Below are positions 1 to 9,965 of a DNA stretch of 64,000 nt, piece after piece. Source of the DNA: Microvelia longipes (taxonomy: Eukaryota; Arthropoda; Insecta; Hemiptera; Veliidae); assembly GCA_018340805.1 (NCBI GenBank), contig JACMZG010001914.1, positions 42,326,797 through 42,390,796 of the forward strand, given 5' to 3'. The notes under the pieces were generated by a model. It had not been told where the DNA came from. It was given only the letters and a program-made list of their open reading frames with translations, and ran no database searches. Positions within the stretch are counted from its first letter, which is position 1, and every line of letters begins with the position of its first letter. Made by a program: the position numbers and the translations under genes.

Positions 1-1455
1 TTTCCAATAAACCCTTCATATTAACTATGGTCCGATTCTCAACCGTTTTCCCACAAGGTCAAATTTCATGATTTTTCAAAACTCCTTGACTTGCATTCAG
101 AAAATGGCTGATATCTCAGAAAGTATACAACCTAGCTTCAAAATATTGGATTTGTTAGAAAGCTGAGAAAATTTCCTAAAAGACAACATGGTTGTTGTAT
201 CCAAAAAGTATGTATTCAAGTGTAAAAAATAGGCATAACTCAAAAATTATGACAAAAAAATTAAAATTTTGTACATTGAAGCTTAATGAGCCAATTGAAG
301 AACCTCTTGTTGCTAGGAAAACTACCTTGAACACTCCTCTTTAAGGTGACACCCATAATTATACCCATTTGTAGGGCTATTTTTTGAGTTAAGACTGATA
401 TAAACTCAAAAAACACCCAAAAATAAATTTTTTTTGTATTTCTTGTGAGTTAATTCATGGGGTCTTCATTGTCAAACGTTTTTTTAATTTTATTTTTTTT
501 TAATAAGGGATTCATAAACTATCAAAAAGCGTTATTTATTTTTAATTGGTTATAAAGTAAAATTAAAATTAATTTATTTATTGAAATATAAATTTTAAAC
601 GTTAACATTTATAATACATAAATTTGTTTGTGGGGAGTTAAGATTAATGTTATTTTATTTATTTTGATATCATTATAAATATTGTTTAAAAATTCCTCCC
701 TACTTTTCAATACACATTCTGTACCTACAAGGGATACTTTGAATTGAATTTAAATCCTAACAGGATTTTGTCTAAGCTCATCACAAGTTTGCAGAATCCT
801 CTCCTGTAAGTCTTCCAGATTCCACCGGGGTGGAATATACTTTTGTTTCAGGCTACCCCAAGCATAAAAGTCAAGAGGGGTCAGTTCAGGACTTCTTTAA
901 TTATTTTTATTAAAAATAATAATAATTATAAAAGTTGTCTGCATAATGCGTTATTATGTATGAATAAAAAAACGTTCGACAATGAAGACCCCATAAATAA
1001 ACTCACAAGAAATACAAAAAAACTTGTATTTTTGGGTGTTTTTTGAGTTTATATCAGTCTTAACTCAAAAATAGCCCTACAAATGGTATAATTATGGGTG
1101 TCACCTTAAAGAGGAGTGTTCAATGTAGTTTTCCTAGCAACAAGAGGTTCTTAAATTTGCTCATTAAGCTTCAATGTACCGTCAAAAAGTTTCAAAATTT
1201 TAAATTTTTTGTCATAATTTTTGAGTTATGCCTATTTTTTACTTGAATACACTTTTTGGATATAACAACCATGTTGTCTTATAGGAAATTCCTCAGCTTT
1301 CTAACAAATCCAATATTTTGAAGCTAGGTTGTACACTTTCTGAGATATCAGCCATTTCTGAATGCAAGTCAAGGAGTTTAAAAAATCATGAAATTTGACC
1401 TTGTGGGAAAACGTTGAGAATCGGACCATAGTTAATATGAAGGTTTTGTTGGAAA
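1..1455. mobile_element. Foldback (long-TIR) DNA transposon, left end cut by window edge
   Basis: Positions 1-489 are the near-perfect reverse complement of about 964-1455, leaving a spacer of roughly 475 bp. For example the start TTTCCAATAAACCCTTCATA reappears inverted at 1436-1455, and the inner arm end GGGGTCTTCATTGTC reappears inverted near 972-990. The arms have diverged by scattered substitutions and small indels, so this is not a fresh copy. The spacer holds a transposase remnant on the minus strand, which links the element to the Tc1/mariner (IS630) superfamily. The arm may continue upstream of position 1, so the true terminus and target-site duplication cannot be seen. Confidence 0.8.
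750..893 (-). pseudogene. Tc1/mariner-like transposase C-terminal fragment
   Basis: The minus strand reads through 47 codons to a stop and contains SPELTPLDFYAWGSLKQKY followed by WNLEDLQERI. The SP-[DE]-L-[TN]-P-[LI]-[DE]-[FY]-x-[WL]-G-x-[LM]-K pattern is the block around the third catalytic acidic residue of Tc1/mariner-type DDE/D transposases, and a downstream DLxxRI segment is usual for this group. The N-terminal DNA-binding half and the first two catalytic aspartates are absent. The fragment sits in the spacer between the two long inverted arms, so it is the residue of the element's own gene. It is too short to be functional. Confidence 0.75.
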
Positions 1456-1610
1456 TGAGCTGTAGTACCACCTCTTTCGGGAAGAGAGTTTTATTTTGTA
1501 TACCCTGTATATAAAGGTTTCCGAGGGAAGGAAAGGAGTCGTACTAAAGAATTAGGCTGATCTACTTGTAATTCGTCAAATTTGTTTAGCCGATATAAGG
1601 TTAATACGTT

Positions 1611-1760
1611 AGATAGATAGATAGATAGATAAATTGCTTTATTTAATCTGGCAAAGTTAGGACCTTAAGGTCCTCTCTTCCACTTAACCAGACATAAATT
1701 TAACAGAGTTACATTAATACATCAATTATTTCTGTTGCCAACAGATTAAAATGAAAAAAC
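1611..1760 (-). mobile_element. LINE 3' end with (GATA)n tail
   Basis: A short (GATA)n tract at 1611-1631 is followed by AAATTGCTTTATTTAATCTG; read on the minus strand this is an AATAAAG-type signal followed by a simple-repeat tail. This arrangement is typical of the 3' ends of CR1/RTE-type LINEs, whose tails are short tandem repeats. The same layout recurs at 19030-19060, 21515-21545 and 63845-63890. No reading frame of the element remains here. The right boundary is a guess. Confidence 0.4.
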
Positions 1761-2000
1761 AAAAGAAATTTGTAACAAGGTAATAAATTTCAAAGAAATT
1801 AATTTTAAAAGAAAATTAAAAAGAATAATACAACAAGTTGATTTAAAAAGAAAAAACAAAGAAAGGATGAGTTTTCTTATTTAAGACTTAGCATAATTTT
1901 TATTAATAATTTTTTATTATTTTAGAAAGTTGATAATATCAAAGAGCGCCACTACAATAGATTATCAAAAATCACTATTTACAATTAAATTTTTAGAGTT

Positions 2001-2530
2001 AGAGTCACCCGTGGTGTATTGGTTAAGGTACGCGGCCAATACACAGAATGAATGGACTTTAGTCATGGGTTCAATCCCAGCACGGGCCTCTAGGATTTTT
2101 ATGAGTGAGATATAAATTCTGCGTACCATGTCCTTCAGAAAAGACGTAAAGCCGGTGGTCTCGAGCCTGTGCGTTGTCAGGTACTCGTTAAAGATCCCTT
2201 ACCCTAAATGAAACTGGGTATAGGCAAAATTTAGGACCCTCATTGTAGATTCATTATAATACTATACTGTTTCTGCCTTTAGTTTAAAGTGTGTGGAGGT
2301 TTGGTTTAACAGTGAGAGCACGTGTTGTTCCCAGTTTTGACTAGACTATAAGAGTCAGTGAAAATATGTATAATTGCTTGAAAGAGCACGAGAGAAACCA
2401 TAGAAATTCATGGCTCTTCTGTCAAGATAAGATGAAATATACCTACACTTGAAATTAAAAAGAGTAGAACACTATCTTAGGGAGCTGGCAAAAAGGGCCC
2501 AACATACTAACACTCCCCCATATTACTAAG
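2001..2530 (+). mobile_element. tRNA-derived SINE, family 1, copy 1
   Basis: A tRNA-like head begins near 2001. The A-box-like GTGGTGTATTGGTTAAGG is at 2011-2028 and the B box GGTTCAATCC at 2068-2077, with the 3' side of the acceptor arm mirrored as CACGGGC. A tRNA-unrelated body follows to a 3' end that reads ACTATCTTAGGGAGCTGGCA at about 2471-2490. Copies at 6985-7312 (+) and 11920-12310 (-) share head and body. It is a pol III-type retroposon, not a functional tRNA: the anticodon arm does not fold as a tRNA and the unit continues far past 75 nt. Confidence 0.8.
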
Positions 2531-3149
2531 GTTAATAATACATTTATTGTTTTATTTTTCATTAGTCAATATTAATTTTGTAAAAATATATTACAATTAT
2601 GACTTATCTGGCTTAGATTAGATTAGATTATTATTAGATTAGACTTAGATTAATTGTATTAATCTTATTGTAGAATATGTTTGTTACCTATGGGGATAGT
2701 TAGGAATCAGGTTTTAAAAGGTGTTAATGCATTAATGCGAATTCATATAAATTGCATCCATAATGATGTTATTTTTCAGAGCATAGTAAATAAGCTGATG
2801 ATTGCCACACGACGCTATATTTAACATAGCAGATACATTTCAATGCAAAGTCATTTGAATAGTTAAATAAAAGGTTTAAAGGTAGAGTTAATACATCCTA
2901 TGTTTTCTCTCTCCACGAATGAAGCTAAAAGAAGGGGAGTCAATAGAAAGCGTAGAAGGAAGGAAAAGAAAGCGAATTCATACATGCTGATGAGGCCCAT
3001 GAATAGTAATTTTGCTTTTACACAATTCTACGTCAAGTAGATGAAACCTTGGGAGAAATAAACTTCTTCTCTAACAGGAACAAACTGTAAGGAAGTGAAG
3101 AATTTTAAACAAATAATATAAGGAACAAGGAAAAGATCTAAATGGAATA
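2531..3149. other. AT-rich spacer, no gene recognised
   Basis: Contains a short GATTA-rich run at about 2615-2650 and no open frame with recognisable similarity. Nothing else is visible. Confidence 0.5.
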
Positions 3150-3615
3150 AATTATTGACACAATATAATCGTACGAGACACCTAGGAAATGCAATGCTAC
3201 ATCTGGGAACTGTTCCATCATTCGACATTCGTCATCATCGATGACGAATTTCTAGTTGTTTCTCGCACAATTATATTGCGTCAACTATTCATCTTTTGCA
3301 AAATTCGGTAGTATCAAATTATATATGTTTTGCTTACCAAGCATAATGGCGGTAAGAGAGCACCGCTCGTCTCTGGTAAGTACTTCACATTGTATTCTTC
3401 GGAATTAATTGAAGGTCAGATTGAGTTCAGGCTCTGTCGGCGCCCTGATGAGTTAGACGTAACGAAACAGGCTCGAATGATAACGAATGTCGAATGATGA
3501 AACAGTTCTCAGATGTATCATTGCATCTTGCTTGTTGCATTTCCTATGTGTCTCTCGCCCAATTGTGTCAACTTTTGCAATGTTTTGCAAAACTCAGTAG
3601 TATCAAATGGTATAG
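3150..3615 (+). mobile_element. Hammerhead-bearing inverted-repeat element, copy A
   Basis: Two arms of one repeat lie head to head and then a full copy follows. Positions 3156-3235 are an inverted arm (GACACAATATAATCGTACGA on the plus strand). Positions 3238-3318 are a forward arm ending in AAAATTCGGTAGTATCAAAT. Positions 3425-3610 are a forward copy that begins with a hammerhead ribozyme core and ends CAAAACTCAGTAGTATCAAA. Shared blocks are GTGTCTCTCGC, TAGCATTGCAT-like and CAAAAC..GTAGTATCAAA. The same set of blocks with the same order recurs at 34306-34580, with fragments at 6414-6472 and 48354-48400. The inverted arrangement around a hammerhead motif is like the terminal repeats of Penelope-like elements; that assignment is inferred. 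Confidence 0.6.
3431..3474 (+). ncRNA. Hammerhead ribozyme motif 1
   Basis: The conserved core is intact: CTGATGA at 3445-3451, a 4-bp stem II GTTA/TAAC with loop GACG (3452-3463), then GAAA at 3464-3467. A stem III of CTGT (3434-3437) with ACAG (3467-3470) closes the motif, and the C at 3438 sits at the cleavage position after GT. This is the stem-III-open permutation. Stem I is reduced to GGCGCC at 3439-3444, with no proper loop, so self-cleavage as a monomer is doubtful. Hammerheads are an established feature of Penelope-like elements and of retrozymes. Copy 2 at 34411-34452 keeps the core unchanged while the flanks differ. Confidence 0.65.
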
Positions 3616-4460
3616 GAATAAATTATGATCATTAAAAGGAAATGTAAATCTCAAGTTAATTATATTTAATTGACTTATATTGTTAGACCCGGTGCCAATA
3701 GATTTAGCTTGCTGTCGACCTTAAAATATGACACCTTGTTTTAATGGTGTTTCTAATTTAATTGTTTTTCTCTGTATTTGACATAACTTCGTAACCTCCT
3801 TAATATCCGCCATATACCAAGTTTGTATATACTGCATTGCTATATATTATTTGAAAATCATGAGGTCAATTGGAATCGATTCCTGATACTCCCCTGTCCA
3901 TCTGAACAACTCATTTACTAATAATACAAACGCTATTGAATTCTAAAGGCTAATAAATTATATAATATCATTGTGTTTTTTATTTTTGATTATGTGAATT
4001 TTACAAATTTTGTTTTAAATTTTAAGTTTAGTCTCGTAATATTTTACGATTTTAAAGTTTCTTGCATTACTTCATTGCGTTTTTTTTGTTTTTGTTTTTA
4101 TGAAGTTGCTTGCTGTACTTCATACTACCAATGTAATATATTTTACCGAGCTCTTTTGCGCTTAATGCCTTTAATGTTTGGTTTCAAAAATTCCACCATG
4201 AAAAATATTCTGTCAAAACGACCACGGAAGCTGAAGAGAACCGGAAGGAAGTTAAAAAAAGGTTTAATATTCCAGGTGTAAAGCCTTGATGAAAACTGGT
4301 AAAGAATCGTTTGGACGCTTTAACAACAAAAATAATTTTACAACTCGACACAATTCTACGGTTTCACCAAAAATTCAACCTAATTCTAGATAAATCCTAA
4401 CCATGGAGGAGCAACTACTAAACACGTTAAATGTAAATGATTTCATCTCACCAAGTTAAA

Positions 4461-4491
<31 letters not shown>

Positions 4492-4817
4492 TATATTTAC
4501 TTGTCTAGACCTGATATTGTTTGACATATATCTCGCTGACACCATTTATAATACTTCTATGAAGGAGTTAAAGAGGGGAAAACTGTTAGTTGGTCCTTTT
4601 AACGAAGGGGCGTTCTATAAAAATAAGTTTCTTTCTTTTTCTGTTTTTTTTTTTTTAACGGGATATTAAGTCAGTTTCGCTAGAAATTAATGGAATCGTT
4701 GAATTTTTTTTTAATTTTAATGAAAAATAATTTGGATTAATTTAATAGTCTATATTTATTTTAAATTTTTTAGATAGTATTGAACATGAACACTAAAGGA
4801 AAAAAGGAAAAATAAAA
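3616..4817. other. AT-rich spacer with short (TA)n at 4459-4484
   Basis: No recognisable gene. A 102-codon open frame at 3973-4281 is rich in Phe and Tyr, as expected from T-rich DNA, and shows no domain. A (TA)n microsatellite lies near 4459-4484. Nothing else is seen. Confidence 0.5.
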
Positions 4818-4900
4818 AACAAGTCTCTCCACTGATGTTAAAGTATAATGACAAAGCCAGCTTTCAGACTTGACAGACCATCATCAGTGCCTAAACAACA
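4818..4900 (-). mobile_element. Penelope-like element 3' tail remnant
   Basis: On the minus strand the sequence contains ACTGATGATGG at about 4881-4891, a GAAAG block near 4870, and ATCAGTGGAGAGACTTG at about 4822-4838. The intact Penelope-like element at 24396-26103 ends with the same succession: ACTGATGATGG, GGAAAG, then TTAGTGGAGAGACTATT. The spacing is similar (about 60 bp). I therefore read this as a degraded 3' end of the same or a sister family. No coding sequence is attached. Confidence 0.5.
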
Positions 4901-5513
4901 AAGTATAAAATTCAATCTTACAAAAGGTATACTGAAGACTTAAGAACTAAATAATAAATCAAAAATCAAAAAATAATAATCATTACAAACATCATAATTT
5001 ATAAATAATAAATTACTTCGAATAACTCTGGTTATAAAGTAAGGCACTCTTGAGGAAAAAAAATGTCTAACGTTCAATATATACTAAGACTATATTTCGC
5101 CCTCATCTCAAGGCATAATCATGTCTGTAAGTATAAAGAATAAAATTAAGGAACTAATAAGTATTAATTAAAATTAAACAATGCTGAATCAAATTGAATA
5201 AAGTTAAAGTAGAACAAATTAAAAAGGATAACATACGTCTTAAGAATTACTTAGATTAAATAAATCTAAAGTAAGCCCAAAGGCTATTGTCACAAGATAA
5301 AAGAAAATTAAAAATGACTACATTTCTAAAACACTTATTAAAGAAGGAATAAAACAGTGACATTTTAAAAAGGAATGAAAGAAATAATAAATATTAAAAA
5401 GAAGGAGTAGGGATTACAGATAAAGGAATTACAGAATAAGGTGAAATTCAACTCTTAATGGATAATACTATTGAATTGAAGTATTCAGGATTGGTATATT
5501 AAGTGAAGTCGCT
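4901..5513. other. AT-rich spacer
   Basis: Strongly A-rich, with no open frame and no repeat recognised. Confidence 0.4.
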
Positions 5514-5740
5514 TCATGGCCGAGGTTGTTAGAGCGTTTGTCTTAACACTGACATATGAAATCACGGAGGTCTGAGGTTCGCATCCTAGATTATGCTCTT
5601 AGTTTAAATAAGATTATTTTTTAAATAAATTATCGCCAACTTTAGAAAACACTTTGAACGTAACGGTTGCTATAACCATCTAAGGTGGTAATCGTAGGGT
5701 TTATCTCTGATTAGCCGCAAGGCTCTAAATGGGTATCATC
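5514..5740 (+). mobile_element. tRNA-derived SINE, family 2, copy a
   Basis: The head shows TCATGGCCGAGGTTGTTAGA (A box region, 5514-5533) and B box GAGGTTCGCATCC (5574-5586). The body includes an A/T-rich section and the 3' part near 5690-5740 (GTTTATCTCTGATTAGCCG), which is a diverged form of the CCTGATGGGCCGAAAGGCCC hairpin that ends the better copies at 19266-19487 and 48110-48338. Other copies are at 27592-27990 and 33495-33670. Confidence 0.75.
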
Positions 5741-6192
5741 ATTGTCCTTATTATATTAAGTAACTAAGATTTGGCTGATCCGACCCCAGACTCTTACCAT
5801 ATTACTTTTTAAAGCTGTTTTTGTAGATGGCTGAAACCTGCTTAACTAAATCACTGACTTGTCTTCTTTAATTAATTAATTTATTTATTATAATACGCAA
5901 ACAGACACAATGTGTCTAAAAATAATGTTAAAATGCAAAAAACAAAAGAATATAAGTAATGAATTGAAAAAAGTGAAACAAAAATATAAATGGTTGATAA
6001 TTTGAAATAACAAAAATTAATAATAATAGTAATGAGATTTACATTGTTGTTACATTACAGTGTTACATTGTTGAGTATCGATATTTACATTTTTTAATTT
6101 AATTGAATTAAATTTTAAACATTTAATTTAATTATATTTTTAATTTTAATTAAATCAAGTTACCTCCCTCCCTGGAAATAAATAAATTATTC
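5741..6192. other. AT-rich spacer, possible LINE tail at 5870-5930
   Basis: TTAATTAATTAATTTATTTA near 5870 followed by CAAACAGACACAATGTGTC resembles a minus-strand LINE 3' end with a simple tail, but the evidence is weak. No gene is seen. Confidence 0.3.
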
Positions 6193-6336
6193 GCGGTATT
6201 TTTCTATTCTAGCTTATTACTTACTATTGGAGTCTTTAAAACAAACCCAATATTTTAATAACCTAATTGGGTTATTAAAATATTGTGGTTGACTCTAATT
6301 GTAAGTAATAAGCTATGGACTAAGAAAATGCCGCCT
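6193..6336. mobile_element. MITE of about 144 bp with near-complete inverted arms
   Basis: Left arm CGGTATTTTTCTATTCTAGC continues as TTATTACTTAC and AATATTTTAATAAC. The right arm is its reverse complement, GTTATTAAAATATT through GTAAGTAATAAGCT to AAAATGCCGCC. The loop is only about 9 nt. No coding capacity. Flanks TTAT and TATAA make the target duplication ambiguous. Confidence 0.65.
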
Positions 6337-6413
6337 ATAATTAACTTAATCTTTTTACACATACATTCTTAACACACACATTTTTTAACAGATAATAATT
6401 CAATTTTGCATGA

Positions 6414-6472
6414 TTTGATACTACCGAGTTTTGCAAAACATGAATTGTGTCTCTCGCACAATTATATTAATT
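6414..6472 (-). mobile_element. Fragment of the hammerhead-bearing repeat
   Basis: TTGATACTACCGAGTTTTGC, AAAACATGAAT and TGTGTCTCTCGCACAATTAT occur in the inverted order seen in the left arm of the element at 34306-34580. The ribozyme core itself is missing. Confidence 0.6.
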
Positions 6473-6689
6473 CAATTTTGCTTTATTTTTGTTTCAGGTT
6501 CGTTTATTTAAAATTCGTTTTATTTTTCGCTTTTGTAAGTAGACCATATTTTTTTAAGTAAAAGATTCGTAACGCCAACAGTTAGATATTCTACAATCAC
6601 AAAATACAAATACTTTTGTTCCACTCTTTTAAAGTTTTGGAATATTGTATTTCTTATTAAAGGTTATTATCCAGCCTGAAATTTATGTT

Positions 6690-6840
6690 AGATATTAGAG
6701 GTGTAGCTCCATTATAAATTTAATGTATAGCTTGTGACCTGACCCTCAATGTAATTTTGCTGATTGGGACAGAACGAACAATTAATTTCGATGATCTCAA
6801 GCAAGGCATTATGTTATGCATTATTATTTCGAGCATTAAT
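6690..6840 (-). pseudogene. LINE ORF2 C-terminal remnant
   Basis: The minus strand translates to HNIMPCLRSSKLIVRSVPIS followed by KITLRVRSQAIH, a stop, and IYNGATPLISNI. This resembles the region after the reverse transcriptase domain of non-LTR retrotransposons (His-Asn-x-Arg...Ser...Phe/Tyr-Asn-x-Leu-Pro). A related remnant at 10660-10795 shares HNIMPC and ISK..LRV. Both have stops. Identification is tentative. Confidence 0.4.
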
Positions 6841-6984
6841 TCTAATGAAGAAATACCAGCAAAAATATTTTGATATTGTATAAAATTTATTATTAATAAA
6901 TAATAAATTTATTATTTATTATATATTATTATTATTATTTATTATATTATTTAAATTTATTATCCTTATTTATTATTTAGGAGT

Positions 6985-7312
6985 AGAGTCACTCGTGGTG
7001 TAGTGGTTAAGGTACGCGGCCGATACACAGAATAAATGGACTTTAGTCATGGGTTCAATCCCAGCACGGGCCTCTAGGATTTTTATGAGAGGGATACAAA
7101 TTCTGCCAACCACGTCCTTCAGAAGGGACGTAAAGTCCCTTCTGAAGAAGGGTAAGAAATTTACGGTTCTTCTGTCTAGATTAGATGAAATAGGCCTACA
7201 CTTGAAATTAAAAGGAGTAGAACACTATCTTAGGGAGCTGGCAAAAAAGGCCTAACAACGTGGCCTATTGCCTGGTAGTTACTACCACTTTCCCATATTA
7301 CTATCACTACTA
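6985..7312 (+). mobile_element. tRNA-derived SINE, family 1, copy 2
   Basis: Starts AGAGTCACTCGTGGTGTAGT with B box GGTTCAATCC near 7050. It matches the copy at 2001-2530, but about 200 bp of the middle of the body is missing. The 3' part TAGGGAGCTGGCA is retained at about 7232-7244. It contains a 68-codon open frame that is only the SINE body read in one frame. Confidence 0.8.
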
Positions 7313-7654
7313 CTATTTAGGTGTACCCTAATACCGCTTTGTAAAATTAGTTTTTTAATAAATTGAAAAAAATTAAAATAGAAACCTTTGAAGTTAATTA
7401 GGATTATAATAGCTATTTATGCACCAGAGGAGTAAAGAATGCTATTATTTTCCTAAGCTGTAAATTGGTTTGTAAGGCGTTAGCCGAGGGAACTATAGCA
7501 TTTAACTCCCGAGGCGAAGCGGAGAAAGTTAATTGCGTGAGGAAAATTGCATTTTACTCCCTAGTTGCGTATAAGATTTTATCTCCAGACCCTGCGACGT
7601 CATTTAATTATTGTTAAATTCTTATTATCGAACTTTTTGTAGTATTTTATTCTA
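7313..7654. other. Unannotated, contains a GCGAAGC hairpin token
   Basis: No gene. The segment CCCGAGGCGAAGCGGAG near 7507-7523 contains the GCGAAGC motif found across the window. Confidence 0.4.
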
Positions 7655-8115
7655 ATTTTTTGGGTCGGCCTCCGTAATAAATTTTAGAAGTGCTGCTTCT
7701 CAAAAAAGAAAAAAATCTAAACAACTTCTTTTGAGCTGAATCGGATTTTGTGCCTAAAAAAATAGTCAGGTCACCATTATAAATTTTGGGGGTGCTGCCT
7801 ACCAAAAAAATTGTTTTATTGAACCAAACAACTTCTTTCTATCTTCAACGGATTTTGAGCTAATAATTTTTTTAATAAATAACTTAAACTGTGAAGTCAA
7901 TCAATAAAAGAATTAAAAAAAAAACAGTTCTCCAATGATTTAAATCAGTGGAAAACTGTTCTTTCATTTTCTTTTTTTTTTATAATTTTTTTTGTCGGGT
8001 TCCCGACTAAAATCCCTTGATACATTTTGAGGGTACCGCCCCCGAAAAAGTGTAACAAAAATTGATCGGTCTCCTTTATAAATTTTAGAGAATACCACCA
8101 AAATGGATAATTGGC
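7655..8115. repeat. Degenerate tandem repeat of about 105 bp
   Basis: The pattern 'ggtc...ATTATAAATTTTGGGGGTGC', then A-rich, then AACAACTTCTTT, then CGGATTTTG is seen at about 7660-7763 and again at about 7767-7870. Shorter echoes with TATAAATTTTAG or TACATTTTGAGGG occur near 8020 and 8075. A near-palindrome at 7923-7962 (AACAGTTCTCCAATGATTT and its mirror) lies between them. Confidence 0.5.
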
Positions 8116-8686
8116 TCTAACGCCAATAATAGGAAACACATTTATTCCTAAGGGAGTGAAAAGTAACTTTTTCTCCCTTGGGAGTGAAAAATGCTTCTTT
8201 AATCCCTAAAAACTAATCAAGAAACTTAACATTATACACCGTCTTACAACTTCACAATATTAAACCTATTTTTGAACTTAAATAGATTTAAAGTGTGTTT
8301 TTTTTTTTTAAGAAAATGACCATCAAATGTTTCTCCGAGGTAATTCTACAGTCCCTCTTCTTTAGAGTCTTATCTTCTAATAATTTGGCACCATTTATTA
8401 GAAAGTTTAAGTCTTGTAGTCTCCGTTTTCGACTTTTCCGTAATACTTAAGGATTTGAAGCATTAAGACCCATATTTTGTTATGATGGGCTCATTTTACT
8501 ACAGTACAAAGACGATGATGTAATAACTATTGCATTAAATAGGAAATAAATGGCTTTCTAAACGGGTTACGTCGGAAAGAAAAACCAAAACAAATAATGA
8601 TAGTTTTTTAAAAATTCGTGCCTCGAAATAAGCTTTTTTAAAGACAATTTTTTTTTTTTTTTTTTTATAGGGATCTCTATTTTAAA

Positions 8687-8733
8687 TATTCAAGCTTTTG
8701 AGGAGGACCTATTCCTCCTCAAAAGCTTGAATA
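8687..8733. repeat. Perfect 21-bp hairpin
   Basis: TATTCAAGCTTTTGAGGAGG plus A (8687-8707) is exactly mirrored at 8713-8733, with loop CCTAT. A related pair of single arms is about 330 bp apart at 54750-54770 and 55068-55090, which suggests this is the collapsed form of a small transposon whose interior has been deleted. Confidence 0.85.
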
Positions 8734-9291
8734 CTTTTTTAAAGAATTATTCTCATCTTTAAAATTCGAGATATTTTGATTACAAAGAGACATTTGATAT
8801 CGTGGATGCAGCCAAAGTTATCCTATATTGTGTTTTTGTTTAATAATTTGTCCGTATTATTAATTTTTACAGCTATAATGAAATTTAAATTTTATTTAAA
8901 TAAAATTCTAATCATCAAGGAATCTTTTTACTCATCTTATAAGGGAGAAGTTAAGAAAAGACTTCAACTTAGTTAATTAATTTTTAAGGCAACCATTGTC
9001 TTTTGTGTCTCTATCGCTGTAGAGGGGGAAGCTTCCGAACCCCTCCTCCACAGTGACTTGACAAAATTGATAGTAAACCTTGGGACTAAGGAGGGGAATG
9101 GAAGTTAAAATTAAGAAAGATTTTTAGGCGGCGAGAGATTAAAACTTTATAGTAAGTTGGCAGAATATTAATGAATTACTATTTTTAAGGAAAAAACATG
9201 AAATTTAGTTACTTTGTTATTAAGATTGTTATGATATAATACTTTATAAGTAGATAACGAGTCAATAAACTTTTAGATTAGATCTTTCATG
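8734..9291. other. AT-rich spacer
   Basis: No gene or repeat recognised; a 66-codon open frame at 8776-8976 shows no domain. Confidence 0.4.
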
Positions 9292-9395
9292 AGTTTTAGC
9301 GAATTTTCATAGAAAATCATGTTTATGAGGTTGTTGGGATGACGGAAGTGGATAGGGGAATGGAAGATTGAGTCCGTATGGCCTCTCGATTCCAA

Positions 9396-9477
<82 letters not shown>

Positions 9478-9480
9478 ATT
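9292..9480 (+). mobile_element. DINE-1/Helentron-like element, left end only
   Basis: The left subterminal motif TTTTAGCGAATTTTCAT is at 9294-9310, followed by CATGTTTATGAGGTTGTTGG and GACGGAAGTGG, as in the copies at 12434 and 14198. A (TA)n tract at about 9396-9480 follows directly. The right half with its inverted subterminal motif and GC-rich tail is absent; a 53-bp minisatellite begins where it should continue. Confidence 0.55.
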
Positions 9481-9965
9481 CTCAAATGCTGTACTCATCA
9501 GCGTTATTTGATGAGCATTATTACGAATTGTCAAATTGATATTGTACTCATTAGCGTTATTTAATGAGCATTATTACGAAATTTCAAAGAAGATACTGTA
9601 CTCATCAGAGTTATTTGATGAGGATTATAACGAAATGTCAAGAAGATACTGTATTCATCAGCGTTATTTGATGAGGATTATAACGAAATGTTAAGAAGAT
9701 ACTGTACTCGTCAGCGTTATTTGATGAGGATTATAACGAAATGTCTAGAAAATACAGTACTCATCAGCGTTATTTGATGAGGATTTTAACGAAATGTCAA
9801 GAAAATACTGTACTCATCAGCGTTATTTGATGAGGATTATAACAAAATGTCATGAAAATACTGTACTCATCAGCGTTATTTAATGAGTAGCATTACGAAA
9901 TTTCATGAACATACTGCACTTAGCAGCATTATTTGATTAACACCAAATAATGATACTGTTATGAT
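9481..9965. repeat. 53-bp minisatellite
   Basis: About nine units of the type TACTGTACTCATCAGCGTTA, then TTTGATGAGGATTATAACGA and AATGTCAAGAAGA. The measured interval between two adjacent units is 53 bp (9594 to 9647). Each unit contains an internal dyad, CTCATCA...TGATGAG, so every unit can form a 7-bp hairpin. Degenerate units continue to about 10130. Confidence 0.85.

Noticed and set aside
2001..2085. Possible functional tRNA gene
   Set aside because: A and B boxes are present, but the cloverleaf is poor and the unit extends hundreds of bases; several dispersed copies show it is a SINE head.
2600..2650. GATTA/TTAGA run as telomeric repeat
   Set aside because: The units are irregular and do not match TTAGG or TTAGGG.
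3973..4281. 102-codon plus-strand frame as a gene
   Set aside because: Phe/Tyr/Cys-rich as expected from T-rich DNA; no domain, no homologue recognised.
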